This document shows, piece after piece, positions 6,563 to 13,796 of a stretch of DNA of 14,305 nucleotides (the first letter of the stretch is position 1; the number at the start of each line of letters is the position of its first letter). The position numbers were made by a program, and so were the translations under genes. The notes under the pieces were generated by a model. The model was not told the origin of the DNA and did no database searches. It worked only from the letters and a program-made list of their open reading frames with translations. The stretch is from positions 1 to 14,305 of the forward strand of contig CAIYTJ010000486.1 of assembly GCA_903929065.1 (NCBI GenBank). Direction: 5' to 3'. The stretch is from an uncultured Bacteroidales bacterium. Lineage in GTDB: Bacteria > Bacteroidota > Bacteroidia > Bacteroidales > Paludibacteraceae.

Positions 6563-8821
6563 TTATTTTTGGACGATTATTCTGGTGTTAGACAAGATAT
6601 TATCTACATTAAGCTGAACGATATAAATTCCTGAAGGTAAATTTTGCGAATTCCAGTTTGCTCTATGAATTCCACTTTCCATATTATTGTCAATCAAGAT
6701 ATTTACTTGCTGACCCAAAGCATTGTAAATTTTCAAACTAACTTTTGCCGCAATATCGGTGTTGAATTGAATATTTGCATTGCCATTACAAGGATTTGGG
6801 TAAAAAGTCAGGTTGTATTTATTAGCTTCAATTGTTGAAAGTCCTGTTACGCCTTTCACAAAATTCCGTGCAACCCTGAAACCAATGTGATACCAGGGAT
6901 GATTTGGATCCTGAGGACCACGAAAATAAGATGGATTGCGGTTGGAAACACGCGAATGCCCATCGTCAATACTATTCACAATATCACCATTATACCAGTT
7001 TCCGCCTTTCATTCCTTTATACTGTTTTCCATCCGGCATAGGCGAACCGGTTGTAGGTCCTTTTGGATTGCTGGCAGGACTGGTTGTATAATAAGTAGAA
7101 GAATACCAGTCATAAATAAATTGCCAGGCATTTCCGGCCATATCCACCAATCCAAAACCGTTCGTGCTGTTTGAAGTTTGGTAGCTGGTTGCAGTTCCCG
7201 GCCAGTTGAAATCAGTTTTTTGCTTCAATGTCCCGTCATAAAATCCTACCGGAGTGGTAAACGGATAAAGACTGGTGTCGGTGCTTTCGTAAGGGTCGCC
7301 GGAACCGGGCCAGTTGGCAAAAGTTTTATTGCCATCGGTATTATTGCCCCAGGGATAATTGTAATACGGATTATATTGTCCACCGCGTGCTGCATATTCC
7401 CATTCAGCTTCGGTTGGAAGCCGGTAACCGTTTTTTGTAAAGTCGCAAATCCAGGTCTGCGTATTATAACAGGGCGTCAATCCGTTTTGGGAACTAAGCC
7501 AATTGCAATATGCCGCAGCGCCACACCACCGAATGCCAACTGCCGGATGATTGGCACGAAAATCGGACATTGAAAAAATCTTTCCATCGAAACTAAAGCT
7601 GTAATACGACGCAGATTGGTAGGTATAGCAATAAATGGAATCCGAACCAATGCCGTAAACAATATTGTTTTTCACCGTAATCTGACCCGCTGCATAAGCT
7701 GAATTTAAGTAAGTAAGGTATTGCTGATTGGTGATATGGGTTTTCGCCACATAAAAGGAATCAATTTTTACGTCGTGCAATGGCAGCTCATCACTTGGAT
7801 GTTTCGGGTCTACAAAACCAATGTGATCACCCATAGAGTAAGTTCCGGCAGGAATAAGCACGTCGGTTATGTTCAGACTGGCATTATCCATACCGCCCCG
7901 CACCAGAATTACATATTTAGCAACTGTTTTAGTGTCGTAAGTAACCACGCCATAATCTGTGTTAAAATCCCATGCAACCGTAGGTGTTTTATACTGACTG
8001 GTGGATGACCAGTAAAAAGCCGACGATACGATATTGGGAAAATAAGTCTTATTGATAGACGGTTTTACGCGCGAAACATCATTGAGCGATTGCAGCTCCT
8101 TAATATTCGGCACACGCCAATCAGATTTTCCACCCAACGTAATGGTTTTGGCATAAGCCAACGCTGCTTCCCAGTTCATTGGTGTTGTTGACGAGCTTTT
8201 TTGCCAGGTTAATCCGGTATAATTGTCTTTGATGGTTCCATCGCCATTATCGGTAAAATGTACAACACTGAAGGTGGTGGTTATCAGACTTCGAACAGCC
8301 CGGACGTTATAATATTTAGTTCCACCGGCGCTCAGGGTTTCGGTTTTGGGGTGCTGGCCAATACCTCCACCTGCATTTGTAGCCCATATATACGATGAAT
8401 TGTCAGCTTGTTTGTCGCTGCTCCACCAGTATTCGGCAGTTGTTTTTGTAAAGTAAGTAGTATTTACAGCTGGATTATTTGCATCGAAATGATGAATGCT
8501 GAATAATTCAATGGCTGTTGGAAGTCGCCAGTCGGTATATCCGCCTAAAGTCAGCGATTTGCAGTAATTGGCCGCATTATCGAAAATCATTTCACCACCA
8601 TCGGTTTTTTGCCACATCAATCCGGTGTTGTTATCCGTTATTGTACCATCACCGTTATCTTTAAACGACATTGGATTAATGGTAAAATCGGCATCTTCGC
8701 CGGCTGTGGTAGTGTAGCTGGTAGTTTGTCCGGTATCGGGCAATTTGAACGGTAGCAGTTTTTGAGCCTGAGCATTGAATACCAGAACACTGAACAATAC
8801 TATGAAGTAATTTTTAGACAT
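6563..8821 (-). CDS. T9SS-exported protein: two DUF1566/Lcl_C domains plus FGE-like domain
   Basis: A 752-residue surface protein. After a signal peptide (1-20, ending NAQAQ) come two tandem DUF1566/Lcl_C domains, each opening with a near-identical motif (FKDNGDGTITDNNTG at 53-67, FTDNGDGTIKDNYTG at 189-203). Each continues through DWRLP or DWRVP and a WSS motif (133-135 and 271-273). Next is a formylglycine-generating-enzyme/SUMF1-type domain (about 320-652: IPAGTYSMGD, GYRLPTEAEWEYAARGG, GLVDMAGNAWQFIYDWY, KGGNWYNG, IGFRVARN). A T9SS tag ends it (about 672-752: FYPNPCNGN, SGIYIVQL). The segment between GGNW and GFRVAR has no cysteine, whereas catalytic FGEs carry their copper-binding Cys pair there. 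It is therefore probably a binding or scaffold domain and not a sulfatase activator. Lcl_C domains are known from adhesin-like proteins that bind sulfated glycans in Legionella. Only 1 nt separates it from the upstream gene. Confidence 0.88.
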   Translation of the reverse strand: MSKNYFIVLFSVLVFNAQAQKLLPFKLPDTGQTTSYTTTAGEDADFTINPMSFKDNGDGTITDNNTGLMWQKTDGGEMIFDNAANYCKSLTLGGYTDWRLPTAIELFSIHHFDANNPAVNTTYFTKTTAEYWWSSDKQADNSSYIWATNAGGGIGQHPKTETLSAGGTKYYNVRAVRSLITTTFSVVHFTDNGDGTIKDNYTGLTWQKSSSTTPMNWEAALAYAKTITLGGKSDWRVPNIKELQSLNDVSRVKPSINKTYFPNIVSSAFYWSSTSQYKTPTVAWDFNTDYGVVTYDTKTVAKYVILVRGGMDNASLNITDVLIPAGTYSMGDHIGFVDPKHPSDELPLHDVKIDSFYVAKTHITNQQYLTYLNSAYAAGQITVKNNIVYGIGSDSIYCYTYQSASYYSFSFDGKIFSMSDFRANHPAVGIRWCGAAAYCNWLSSQNGLTPCYNTQTWICDFTKNGYRLPTEAEWEYAARGGQYNPYYNYPWGNNTDGNKTFANWPGSGDPYESTDTSLYPFTTPVGFYDGTLKQKTDFNWPGTATSYQTSNSTNGFGLVDMAGNAWQFIYDWYSSTYYTTSPASNPKGPTTGSPMPDGKQYKGMKGGNWYNGDIVNSIDDGHSRVSNRNPSYFRGPQDPNHPWYHIGFRVARNFVKGVTGLSTIEANKYNLTFYPNPCNGNANIQFNTDIAAKVSLKIYNALGQQVNILIDNNMESGIHRANWNSQNLPSGIYIVQLNVDNILSNTRIIVQK

Positions 8822-8822
8822 A

Positions 8823-11291
8823 TTACAATACCAGTTTTATTGTTTGACTTAAATTTTTTGTACTGACATTCAACAGAAAAATTCCGTGGTTCATATTTGC
8901 GGGCATCGAGAGTGAATTCGTTCCTACCGAAAGCGGAATGTTATTTTGGGTTGAAATGCATGCACCGGCTAAATCGTAAATGTGCAGCTGAACATCCGTT
9001 TCAAGTTGTGATTTCAGAAATAAAGTTTGTCCTGATTGATAAACCTCCAGCATTGCAGCACTTCCTTCGGGAGCATTAACAGCCGAAATAACTTTTGGCT
9101 TTACTGAAAATGTACGGCGAATCGCACCGTTAATTTGTCCGAGTGAAACATTATCCACATGATAACCACCAATATAATCCACTTTGGCACTGTCAGGCGT
9201 TACCGAAACGTTAATATGACCTGAGCAGGGTAAAAGTGTACCGGTAACATAGCCATAACCTGTTGCACTACTGGTGTTTGTGTATTGTGGTAACGAAGGT
9301 TGCGGAACTTCCAGGTAAACAATGCCATCTTTGGGTTGCTCCACGTATAAATGGTCGTGACCGTGGAAAAAGATTTGTACACCATTTTCCACCATAACCT
9401 GATGAATTGGTTTTCCCCAGCCCGGCCGTTGCGTATCAAACGCATACGTTCCATCCGCATTTTGACCTCCCATTTCGGCTAAATTAACCCATTCTGTTCC
9501 ACCACGTCCTTCTTTATCGCCACCTACAATCTGGTGCGAAAACACAAATTTATATTTTGCTTTGCTGTTTTCTAAAGTGCTTCGAAACCAGTCGTATTGT
9601 GCTTTCCCGAGTGTGAAACCCCACGCATCCGAAGGCTTAACCGGTGTAAATTCATAAGGATCAATTACAACAAACAGCGCATCGCCCCAGTTCCAACTGT
9701 AATAATTCTGCAGTTGAGCTAGATATGGGTAGTTTGTGGCATTTCCGGTGTAAAAACCATCGGGCTGTGGACCGGGATAATACATTTTTCGAATGTACGT
9801 GGTCATATTAAATTCATCGGTAGGTAGATTGGTATTCACCCATCCCAATTCGCCTTCATGATTTCCGACCACCAGATATAAAGGCATTGAATTGCAGACA
9901 TTATCCCAGAAATTTCGGTACAACAAATTGCGCTGTTCAATATTGTAATAATTTATCAGGGGGAGCTTTTCAGACATAAAATTATCGCCCAAATCAATCA
10001 TAAAGTCCGGTTTTAGTTTGGCTTCGTTTTGCAGGGTGTTTCGGAAGGTATAATAGTTGGAGTTTTCGTCGAGATGCGGATCGGCTTCTACAGCGAAAGA
10101 AAATTTTTGTCCCGCACTGCGTTGGGTTGTAAAAGTGCCTGAAGTTCCGGTTTTGAAAGTAGTTTCGCCATTCAGTTTGTAATACAGCTGGTAGAAATAC
10201 TGAGTGTTTGCATTCATTCCGCTCATGGTTATATCTATAGGCTGATTTGCCTGAAACGAAGCAACCGGCGTTTGCAGCGATAAATTCGTAGAACTCGTTC
10301 CATAAGCCAGATAAACCGACATAGCTTTGTCCGACAATGCATTAAACATAATTGACTTATCGCTTGCAACACCCAGCAACCCGGAAGCAATAAAATCGCC
10401 ATAAAACCGAATTTCAACTTTGTAAACTGAAACTCCGGCTGTGATAAACAATTGATTATTATATTTGCCACCAAAACAAAGATTGCGCACCCGTTCACCA
10501 ACCGGAAGAGTAATTGAACCGACCAACGTGGCTGATTTGTCGTAAATTTTCACACCACCATCGCCAAAAGCCACGTAAATATTGCCAAACACATCCGAAG
10601 TGATTCCATCTATTTCGCCAGTGCCGGCTACTTTCAGAAAAACCTTTTTATTCTTTGTAAGGTCAACCGTACTTTCATTTACAAGTGTGTAAGTGTAAAT
10701 AGTGTTGGTGCTGCTTTCATTCACATAAAGCGTTTTCCAGTCCTGCACAAAAGTAAGTCCATTCGGCTTTACCAGCGTACTGTCAAGCAAAACCGGTGTG
10801 GTGGAATTGTAAGGAATGCAGAATAAACCCTGAAATGTCAGTTCGCGGTTGGGCGCTCCAAAATCAGGATCGGTGAAATAAACTGAACCTAAGTAACTTA
10901 ATGCGAGATCATTGGGAGAATTCAGTTTTTTACCGTTCCAGGTTGACATTATGGAGGTGAAATTACCCAGCGTATCCATTTTGGCCACATCGCGTGTTCC
11001 CTGCCGGCATACCACATAACTGTTTGTTTTTGTGACTATTATGCCATTTGCATTACCGGAAGGATTTGCCAACACCTGCACACCATTAGCGTCGCTCCAT
11101 TTGTAAATGGTATTCCCGTTAATATCCGCAAAAACAAGGTAACCGCTTGGATGCCAAACCGGACTTTCGGTAAATTGAAATCCGGTGGCAATGCGAACGG
11201 ATACCAGATTATCGAAAATGCCGGCTGAAATTGCACCCGGAAATAGTATCAAAAAGAAAAAAATCAGGTGGATTAGTTTACATGATTTCAT
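8823..11291 (-). CDS. T9SS-exported SMP-30/gluconolactonase-metallophosphoesterase fusion
   Basis: An 822-residue fusion protein and the first gene of the operon. I chose ATG 11291 over the longer frame from 11387 because it gives a clean signal peptide (MKSCKLIHL..., about 22 residues) and a -7 promoter box lies between the two starts. Residues about 30-295 form an SMP-30/gluconolactonase-type propeller whose likely metal ligands are all present: E42 (FTESPVW), N127 (LNSPND), N177 (KPNG) and D228 (EIDG). A FnIII-like linker (about 300-390) leads to a metallophosphoesterase domain (about 396-655) with D404-P-H406, GD 435-436, GNHE 476-479, H586 and GHDH 644-647. A weak T9SS tag closes it (LHIYDLAG, GIFLLNV). 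The second half is paralogous to 1299-2975. A lactonase joined to a phosphoesterase suggests stepwise attack on a sugar-like phosphorylated or lactone substrate, which is inference. Confidence 0.88.
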   Translation of the reverse strand: MKSCKLIHLIFFFLILFPGAISAGIFDNLVSVRIATGFQFTESPVWHPSGYLVFADINGNTIYKWSDANGVQVLANPSGNANGIIVTKTNSYVVCRQGTRDVAKMDTLGNFTSIMSTWNGKKLNSPNDLALSYLGSVYFTDPDFGAPNRELTFQGLFCIPYNSTTPVLLDSTLVKPNGLTFVQDWKTLYVNESSTNTIYTYTLVNESTVDLTKNKKVFLKVAGTGEIDGITSDVFGNIYVAFGDGGVKIYDKSATLVGSITLPVGERVRNLCFGGKYNNQLFITAGVSVYKVEIRFYGDFIASGLLGVASDKSIMFNALSDKAMSVYLAYGTSSTNLSLQTPVASFQANQPIDITMSGMNANTQYFYQLYYKLNGETTFKTGTSGTFTTQRSAGQKFSFAVEADPHLDENSNYYTFRNTLQNEAKLKPDFMIDLGDNFMSEKLPLINYYNIEQRNLLYRNFWDNVCNSMPLYLVVGNHEGELGWVNTNLPTDEFNMTTYIRKMYYPGPQPDGFYTGNATNYPYLAQLQNYYSWNWGDALFVVIDPYEFTPVKPSDAWGFTLGKAQYDWFRSTLENSKAKYKFVFSHQIVGGDKEGRGGTEWVNLAEMGGQNADGTYAFDTQRPGWGKPIHQVMVENGVQIFFHGHDHLYVEQPKDGIVYLEVPQPSLPQYTNTSSATGYGYVTGTLLPCSGHINVSVTPDSAKVDYIGGYHVDNVSLGQINGAIRRTFSVKPKVISAVNAPEGSAAMLEVYQSGQTLFLKSQLETDVQLHIYDLAGACISTQNNIPLSVGTNSLSMPANMNHGIFLLNVSTKNLSQTIKLVL

Positions 11292-11312
11292 ATCGTTCGA
11301 ATTTAGCACTTT

Positions 11313-11339
11313 CAAAAATAGTAAATGTATAAATGCAAA
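11313..11339 (-). promoter_or_regulatory. Candidate operon promoter (good -7 box, short spacer)
   Basis: On the minus strand TATTTTTG (11320-11313) matches the Bacteroidota -7 consensus TAnnTTTG exactly. The nearest TTTG upstream (11339-11336) is only 15 nt away instead of about 19, so the -33 part is weak. Transcription would begin about 15 nt before the ATG at 11291. Confidence 0.45.
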
Positions 11340-11360
11340 GACCCAGAAATCATCAAAAGA

Positions 11361-11375
11361 GCAGATTTTATCTGC
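11361..11375. promoter_or_regulatory. Perfect dyad GCAGAT-TTT-ATCTGC, candidate operator 1
   Basis: A 6+3+6 perfect inverted repeat, centred about 48 bp upstream of the -7 box of the seven-gene operon. It lies between the peroxiredoxin terminator and the operon start, where an operator would be expected. No regulator family is recognised from the sequence. Confidence 0.35.
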
Positions 11376-11389
11376 CAACTCATACATCT

Positions 11390-11404
11390 AATCAGTATCT
11401 GATT
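11390..11404. promoter_or_regulatory. Perfect dyad AATCAG-TAT-CTGATT, candidate operator 2
   Basis: A second 6+3+6 perfect inverted repeat with its centre 29 bp from the first dyad. Both share the core CAG/CTG arms with AT flanks. Two similar dyads near three helical turns apart suggest cooperative binding, but chance in AT-rich DNA is not excluded. Confidence 0.35.
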
Positions 11405-11490
11405 GACAGCATGACCTTAAAAGAAACAAAAACCTACCCCAAAAAAAATCAGATAATTTTAATCATGATACGAGACAAATATTGATTTTT

Positions 11491-11530
11491 ATAAAAAACC
11501 GACAGAATTTTCTTAGAAATTCTGCCGGTT
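11491..11530 (-). terminator. Rho-independent terminator of the peroxiredoxin gene
   Basis: The arms 11517-11530 and 11497-11510 form a 14-bp stem with a 6-nt loop. The one mismatch in the plus-strand reading becomes a U-G wobble in the minus-strand RNA. A U tract follows (11491-11496 plus the end of the stem). It lies 29 nt past the peroxiredoxin stop and should insulate the downstream operon from that transcript. Confidence 0.85.
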
Positions 11531-11558
11531 ACTTGAATTAATTACCCGAAATTACTTT

Positions 11559-12320
11559 TCAATTTGATTTTTTGAACCACAGGAACCATGCCGGATTGTA
11601 ATAACCGGCAATTTCACCGTTTGGGTTGTTTGTGTCAATGGTTTTAGGTGGCGCCTTTACCAATACATCCTGTCCTTCTTTCCAGTTTACAGGCATAAGA
11701 ACTTTATCTTTAGATGACGTTTCCAACGCCGAGACCATTCTTAAAAGTTCATCTGTGCTTCTGCCTACGTTCATTGGGTAAAAATAAACAGCCTGAATGA
11801 CATTATTGGGGTCGATAATAAACACACCTCTAACGCTTTGAGTGGAATTAGTTTCCGGATGAATCATGCCATATTGTTTGGCTATGGAAATGTTTTCATC
11901 ATCAACTAAAGGAAAATTAATCTTAGCAGGTTCCCGTTCGTTAAGTTTAACCATTTCCAATGCTTTTTTCCATTGAATATGTGTTTCTAACTTATCGGTG
12001 GAAACAACTAAAAGTTTAACTCCCAATTTTGCAAACTGATCCTGTAAACTTGCCAGTTGTAAAATTTCTGTTGAGCATACTGGTGTAAAGTCCCTTGGGT
12101 GGCTAAATAAAATTTTCCAGTTGCGACCGAAATCTTCTGGAAAATTAATAGTACCGTTGGTTGATTCAGCGGTGAATGAAGGTGCCTTTTCTCCGATTAA
12201 TGGAATTCGAAAATTCCTGTTTTCATTTGAATTCGAATTGTTAGCTGTATTAGCAGCTTCCTGTGACCACAATTGTGAAATTGAAAATACAATTGCAACT
12301 AATAAAAACAACTTTTTCAT
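11559..12320 (-). CDS. Exported 1-Cys peroxiredoxin (Prx6-like)
   Basis: A 253-residue peroxiredoxin that reduces hydrogen peroxide or organic peroxides. Residues 1-20 are a signal peptide (MKKLFLLVAI..., ending LWSQ), followed by an Asn/Ser-rich linker (about 21-36). The protein should therefore act in the periplasm and not the cytoplasm. The thioredoxin-fold domain has the catalytic motif HPRDFTPVCSTE with Cys82, the Pxxx(T/S)xxC threonine T79, and the paired arginine R164 (SVRGVF). Cys82 is the only cysteine in the whole protein, so it must use an external thiol for recycling. The long C-terminal part (PVNWKEGQDVLV to the end) fits the Prx6 branch. It has its own terminator and lacks obvious operon partners. 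A TATGTTTT box (12368-12361) one base off the -7 consensus could be its promoter, but no -33 is clear. Confidence 0.93.
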   Translation of the reverse strand: MKKLFLLVAIVFSISQLWSQEAANTANNSNSNENRNFRIPLIGEKAPSFTAESTNGTINFPEDFGRNWKILFSHPRDFTPVCSTEILQLASLQDQFAKLGVKLLVVSTDKLETHIQWKKALEMVKLNEREPAKINFPLVDDENISIAKQYGMIHPETNSTQSVRGVFIIDPNNVIQAVYFYPMNVGRSTDELLRMVSALETSSKDKVLMPVNWKEGQDVLVKAPPKTIDTNNPNGEIAGYYNPAWFLWFKKSN

Positions 12321-12447
12321 GATGATTCTAATTTAAATTAATACTAATTGATAAAAATAAAAAACATACATAATTAGAACCATGAAACATGAAGTTGAAA
12401 AATTAGTTTCTACCAAAATTGATTGTTGTACATTATTATATTAATGT

Positions 12448-12462
12448 GTGAAAGTATTTCAC
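12448..12462. promoter_or_regulatory. Perfect dyad GTGAAA-GTA-TTTCAC upstream of the peroxiredoxin
   Basis: A 6+3+6 inverted repeat in the 246-nt spacer between the glycosylase stop and the peroxiredoxin start, about 128 nt before the latter. It resembles CRP/FNR-type half sites, but the TGTGA and TCAC arms are 7 nt apart, where CRP sites have 6. The rest of the spacer is AT-rich, without a recognisable gene. Confidence 0.3.
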
Positions 12463-12566
12463 TTTGAGGACATTATTAATTATGATAAAATTCTGACAAA
12501 GAAGTAATTAAAGGTTTAATTTTGATGGTTTTGGCTGATAATAAAAGTGTATTTCTGACATTTTGC

Positions 12567-13085
12567 TCATTTCTTGACTTTTATAAAAAATCGCCATAGT
12601 TTATTTTTCCATTCATCGCCGGCATAATCAATGCCAACTCTTGGCGCTTTTTCGAAATCATCAATGTCTTCAGCATTTTCAATCCAAATCCGTTCGGAAG
12701 TAATTAAGTTTTCGCCATACAGGCTTTTGTCGATTTTTAATTCCCGTCCCACTTTGCCCGAACCAATAATCTTATCAATGCCACGAATCAGAACAGCCTG
12801 TGGGTAATTTTCTTCACCGGTTACCACGTTCAGCATCCAGTACATGCCGTAAATAAGGTAAACGTATATATGACTACCCTCATGATACAAGATTTCTGTT
12901 CGTGGAGTGCGACCTTTACTGGCATGGCAAGCTAAGTCTTCTTCTCCCAGATAAGCTTCTGTTTCTGTAATCTGATACCGGCTTTCAGTACCATCTTCCC
13001 ATTTCCTAACCAATGTTTTCCCTAACAGTTTCTGTGCAACCGTTACTGCATCTTGTTTATAAAAGTCAATTTCCAGTTTTTTCAT
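12567..13085 (-). CDS. 3-methyladenine DNA glycosylase (AAG/MPG family)
   Basis: A 172-residue base-excision repair enzyme that removes alkylated and deaminated purines from DNA. I chose the ATG at 13085 (MKKLEIDFYK) because family similarity begins there. The 19 extra residues of the longer frame from 13142 are AT-rich filler and would read through a -7 promoter box. Family motifs are present: the catalytic glutamate region ITETEAYLGEEDLACHA (E42 or near), GRTPR, the YVYLIYGMYWMLNVV strand, the AVLIRG segment, and PRVGIDYAG near the end. It is slightly shorter than the usual 190-210 residues but contains all core blocks. It is divergent from rplM and separate from the peroxiredoxin, so a single-gene unit is likely. 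Confidence 0.93.
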   Translation of the reverse strand: MKKLEIDFYKQDAVTVAQKLLGKTLVRKWEDGTESRYQITETEAYLGEEDLACHASKGRTPRTEILYHEGSHIYVYLIYGMYWMLNVVTGEENYPQAVLIRGIDKIIGSGKVGRELKIDKSLYGENLITSERIWIENAEDIDDFEKAPRVGIDYAGDEWKNKLWRFFIKVKK

Positions 13086-13089
13086 GGTG

Positions 13090-13097
13090 CAAACATA
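13090..13097 (-). promoter_or_regulatory. Candidate -7 promoter box of the DNA glycosylase gene
   Basis: The minus strand reads TATGTTTG, a full TAnnTTTG match, with only four bases (CACC) between it and the ATG at 13085. No good TTTG lies 19 nt further upstream. If functional, transcription would start at or next to the start codon. Confidence 0.4.
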
Positions 13098-13167
13098 GTA
13101 ATTTTTCTGTTTTAAAAATCGATTAAAATAACTGAAAATCACGGTTTAAAAAAAAGATGTTCAATTG

Positions 13168-13198
13168 TTTGGTATTCCAAAGAAAAAGAGTATTTTTG
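13168..13198 (+). promoter_or_regulatory. rplM-rpsI promoter (Bacteroidota type)
   Basis: TTTG at 13168-13171 and TATTTTTG at 13191-13198 are separated by exactly 19 nt and fit the TTTG-N19-TAnnTTTG consensus without mismatch. Transcription should begin near 13203, giving a leader of roughly 130 nt before the GTG start of rplM. Confidence 0.85.
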
Positions 13199-13199
13199 C

Positions 13200-13248
13200 A
13201 GTCCGTTTATTATCACAGTGTAATAGTCCGTTCATTCGAGTGTAAATA
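13200..13248 (+). repeat. 25-nt imperfect direct repeat at the start of the rplM leader
   Basis: Two units begin with AGTCCGTT at 13200 and 13225, and each continues with ATT and then AGTGTAA. The second unit is slightly shorter. The first unit also contains the pseudo-dyad TATTATCACAGTGTAATA (13208-13225). The location at and just after the expected transcription start suggests control of the ribosomal operon, but an accidental duplication is possible. Confidence 0.5.
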
Positions 13249-13335
13249 TCCTATTTTGTGCCGATTAGCCTCCTCAACGTGGTGATTGATACTGAAAGAA
13301 ACGACTGATTTATTAATTAAAAACATTTTTAAAAA

Positions 13336-13791
13336 GTGGATACGTTAAGTTATAAAACCATTTCTGCTAATAAAGCTACGGCGCAGAAAGAATGGGTAGT
13401 TGTGGATGCTACCGATTTGGTATTGGGACGTATGGGCACGAAAGTTGCAAAACTTTTGCGCGGAAAATACAAACCAAGTTTTACTCCTCACGTTGATTGT
13501 GGCGATAATGTGATTATTATCAATGCAGACAAAGTTCAATTAACAGGTAATAAATGGAATGACCGCATTTACCTAAGCCATACAGGCTATCCGGGTGGAC
13601 AACGCGAAATTACTCCTGCCAAATTGATGGAAAAAAGCCCTGAAAAACTGATTAAAAAGGTAGTAAAAGGTATGTTGCCTAAAAACCGTTTAGGAGCAGT
13701 ATTATTGGGTAATTTGTATGTTTTTGCAGGTGCAGAACACAACATGCAGGCTCAACAACCAAAACAAATCGATTTAAACTCACTTAAATAA
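13336..13791 (+). CDS. rplM: 50S ribosomal protein L13
   Basis: A full-length 151-residue L13, a large-subunit protein that binds 23S rRNA early in assembly. It begins with a GTG codon (read as Met), which restores the Bacteroidia N-terminus MDTLSYKTISANKAT. Conserved blocks are WVVVDATDLVLGRMGTKVA, LLRGKYKPSFTPHVDCGD, VIIINADKVQLTGNKW, TGYPGGQ, and KGMLPKNRLG, with the C-terminal AGAEHNMQAQQP stretch. An A-rich stretch takes the place of a Shine-Dalgarno site, as is normal in the phylum. It is followed by rpsI after 5 nt. In many bacteria L13 controls its own operon through the leader. Confidence 0.98.
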   Translation: MDTLSYKTISANKATAQKEWVVVDATDLVLGRMGTKVAKLLRGKYKPSFTPHVDCGDNVIIINADKVQLTGNKWNDRIYLSHTGYPGGQREITPAKLMEKSPEKLIKKVVKGMLPKNRLGAVLLGNLYVFAGAEHNMQAQQPKQIDLNSLK

Positions 13792-13796
13792 TCAGT

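Noticed and set aside
7178..7573. 131-codon plus-strand frame within the FGE-like gene
   Set aside because: Antisense to well conserved FGE motifs; composition looks like a reading-frame artefact.
6563..8821. Functional formylglycine-generating enzyme that activates a sulfatase
   Set aside because: No cysteine in the segment that holds the catalytic pair, and no sulfatase gene in the window.
11292..11387. N-terminal extension of the lactonase-phosphoesterase gene from an ATG at 11387
   Set aside because: It would bury the signal peptide 32 residues inside the protein and places a consensus -7 box within the coding sequence. ATG 11291 is far better.
12447..12462. Canonical CRP site
   Set aside because: The spacing between TGTGA and TCAC is 7 nt where CRP has 6, and the second arm lacks the final A.
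13086..13142. 19-residue extension of the DNA glycosylase from an ATG at 13142
   Set aside because: The extra residues match nothing in the family, and the stretch overlaps the -7 box. The ATG at 13085 matches the family start.
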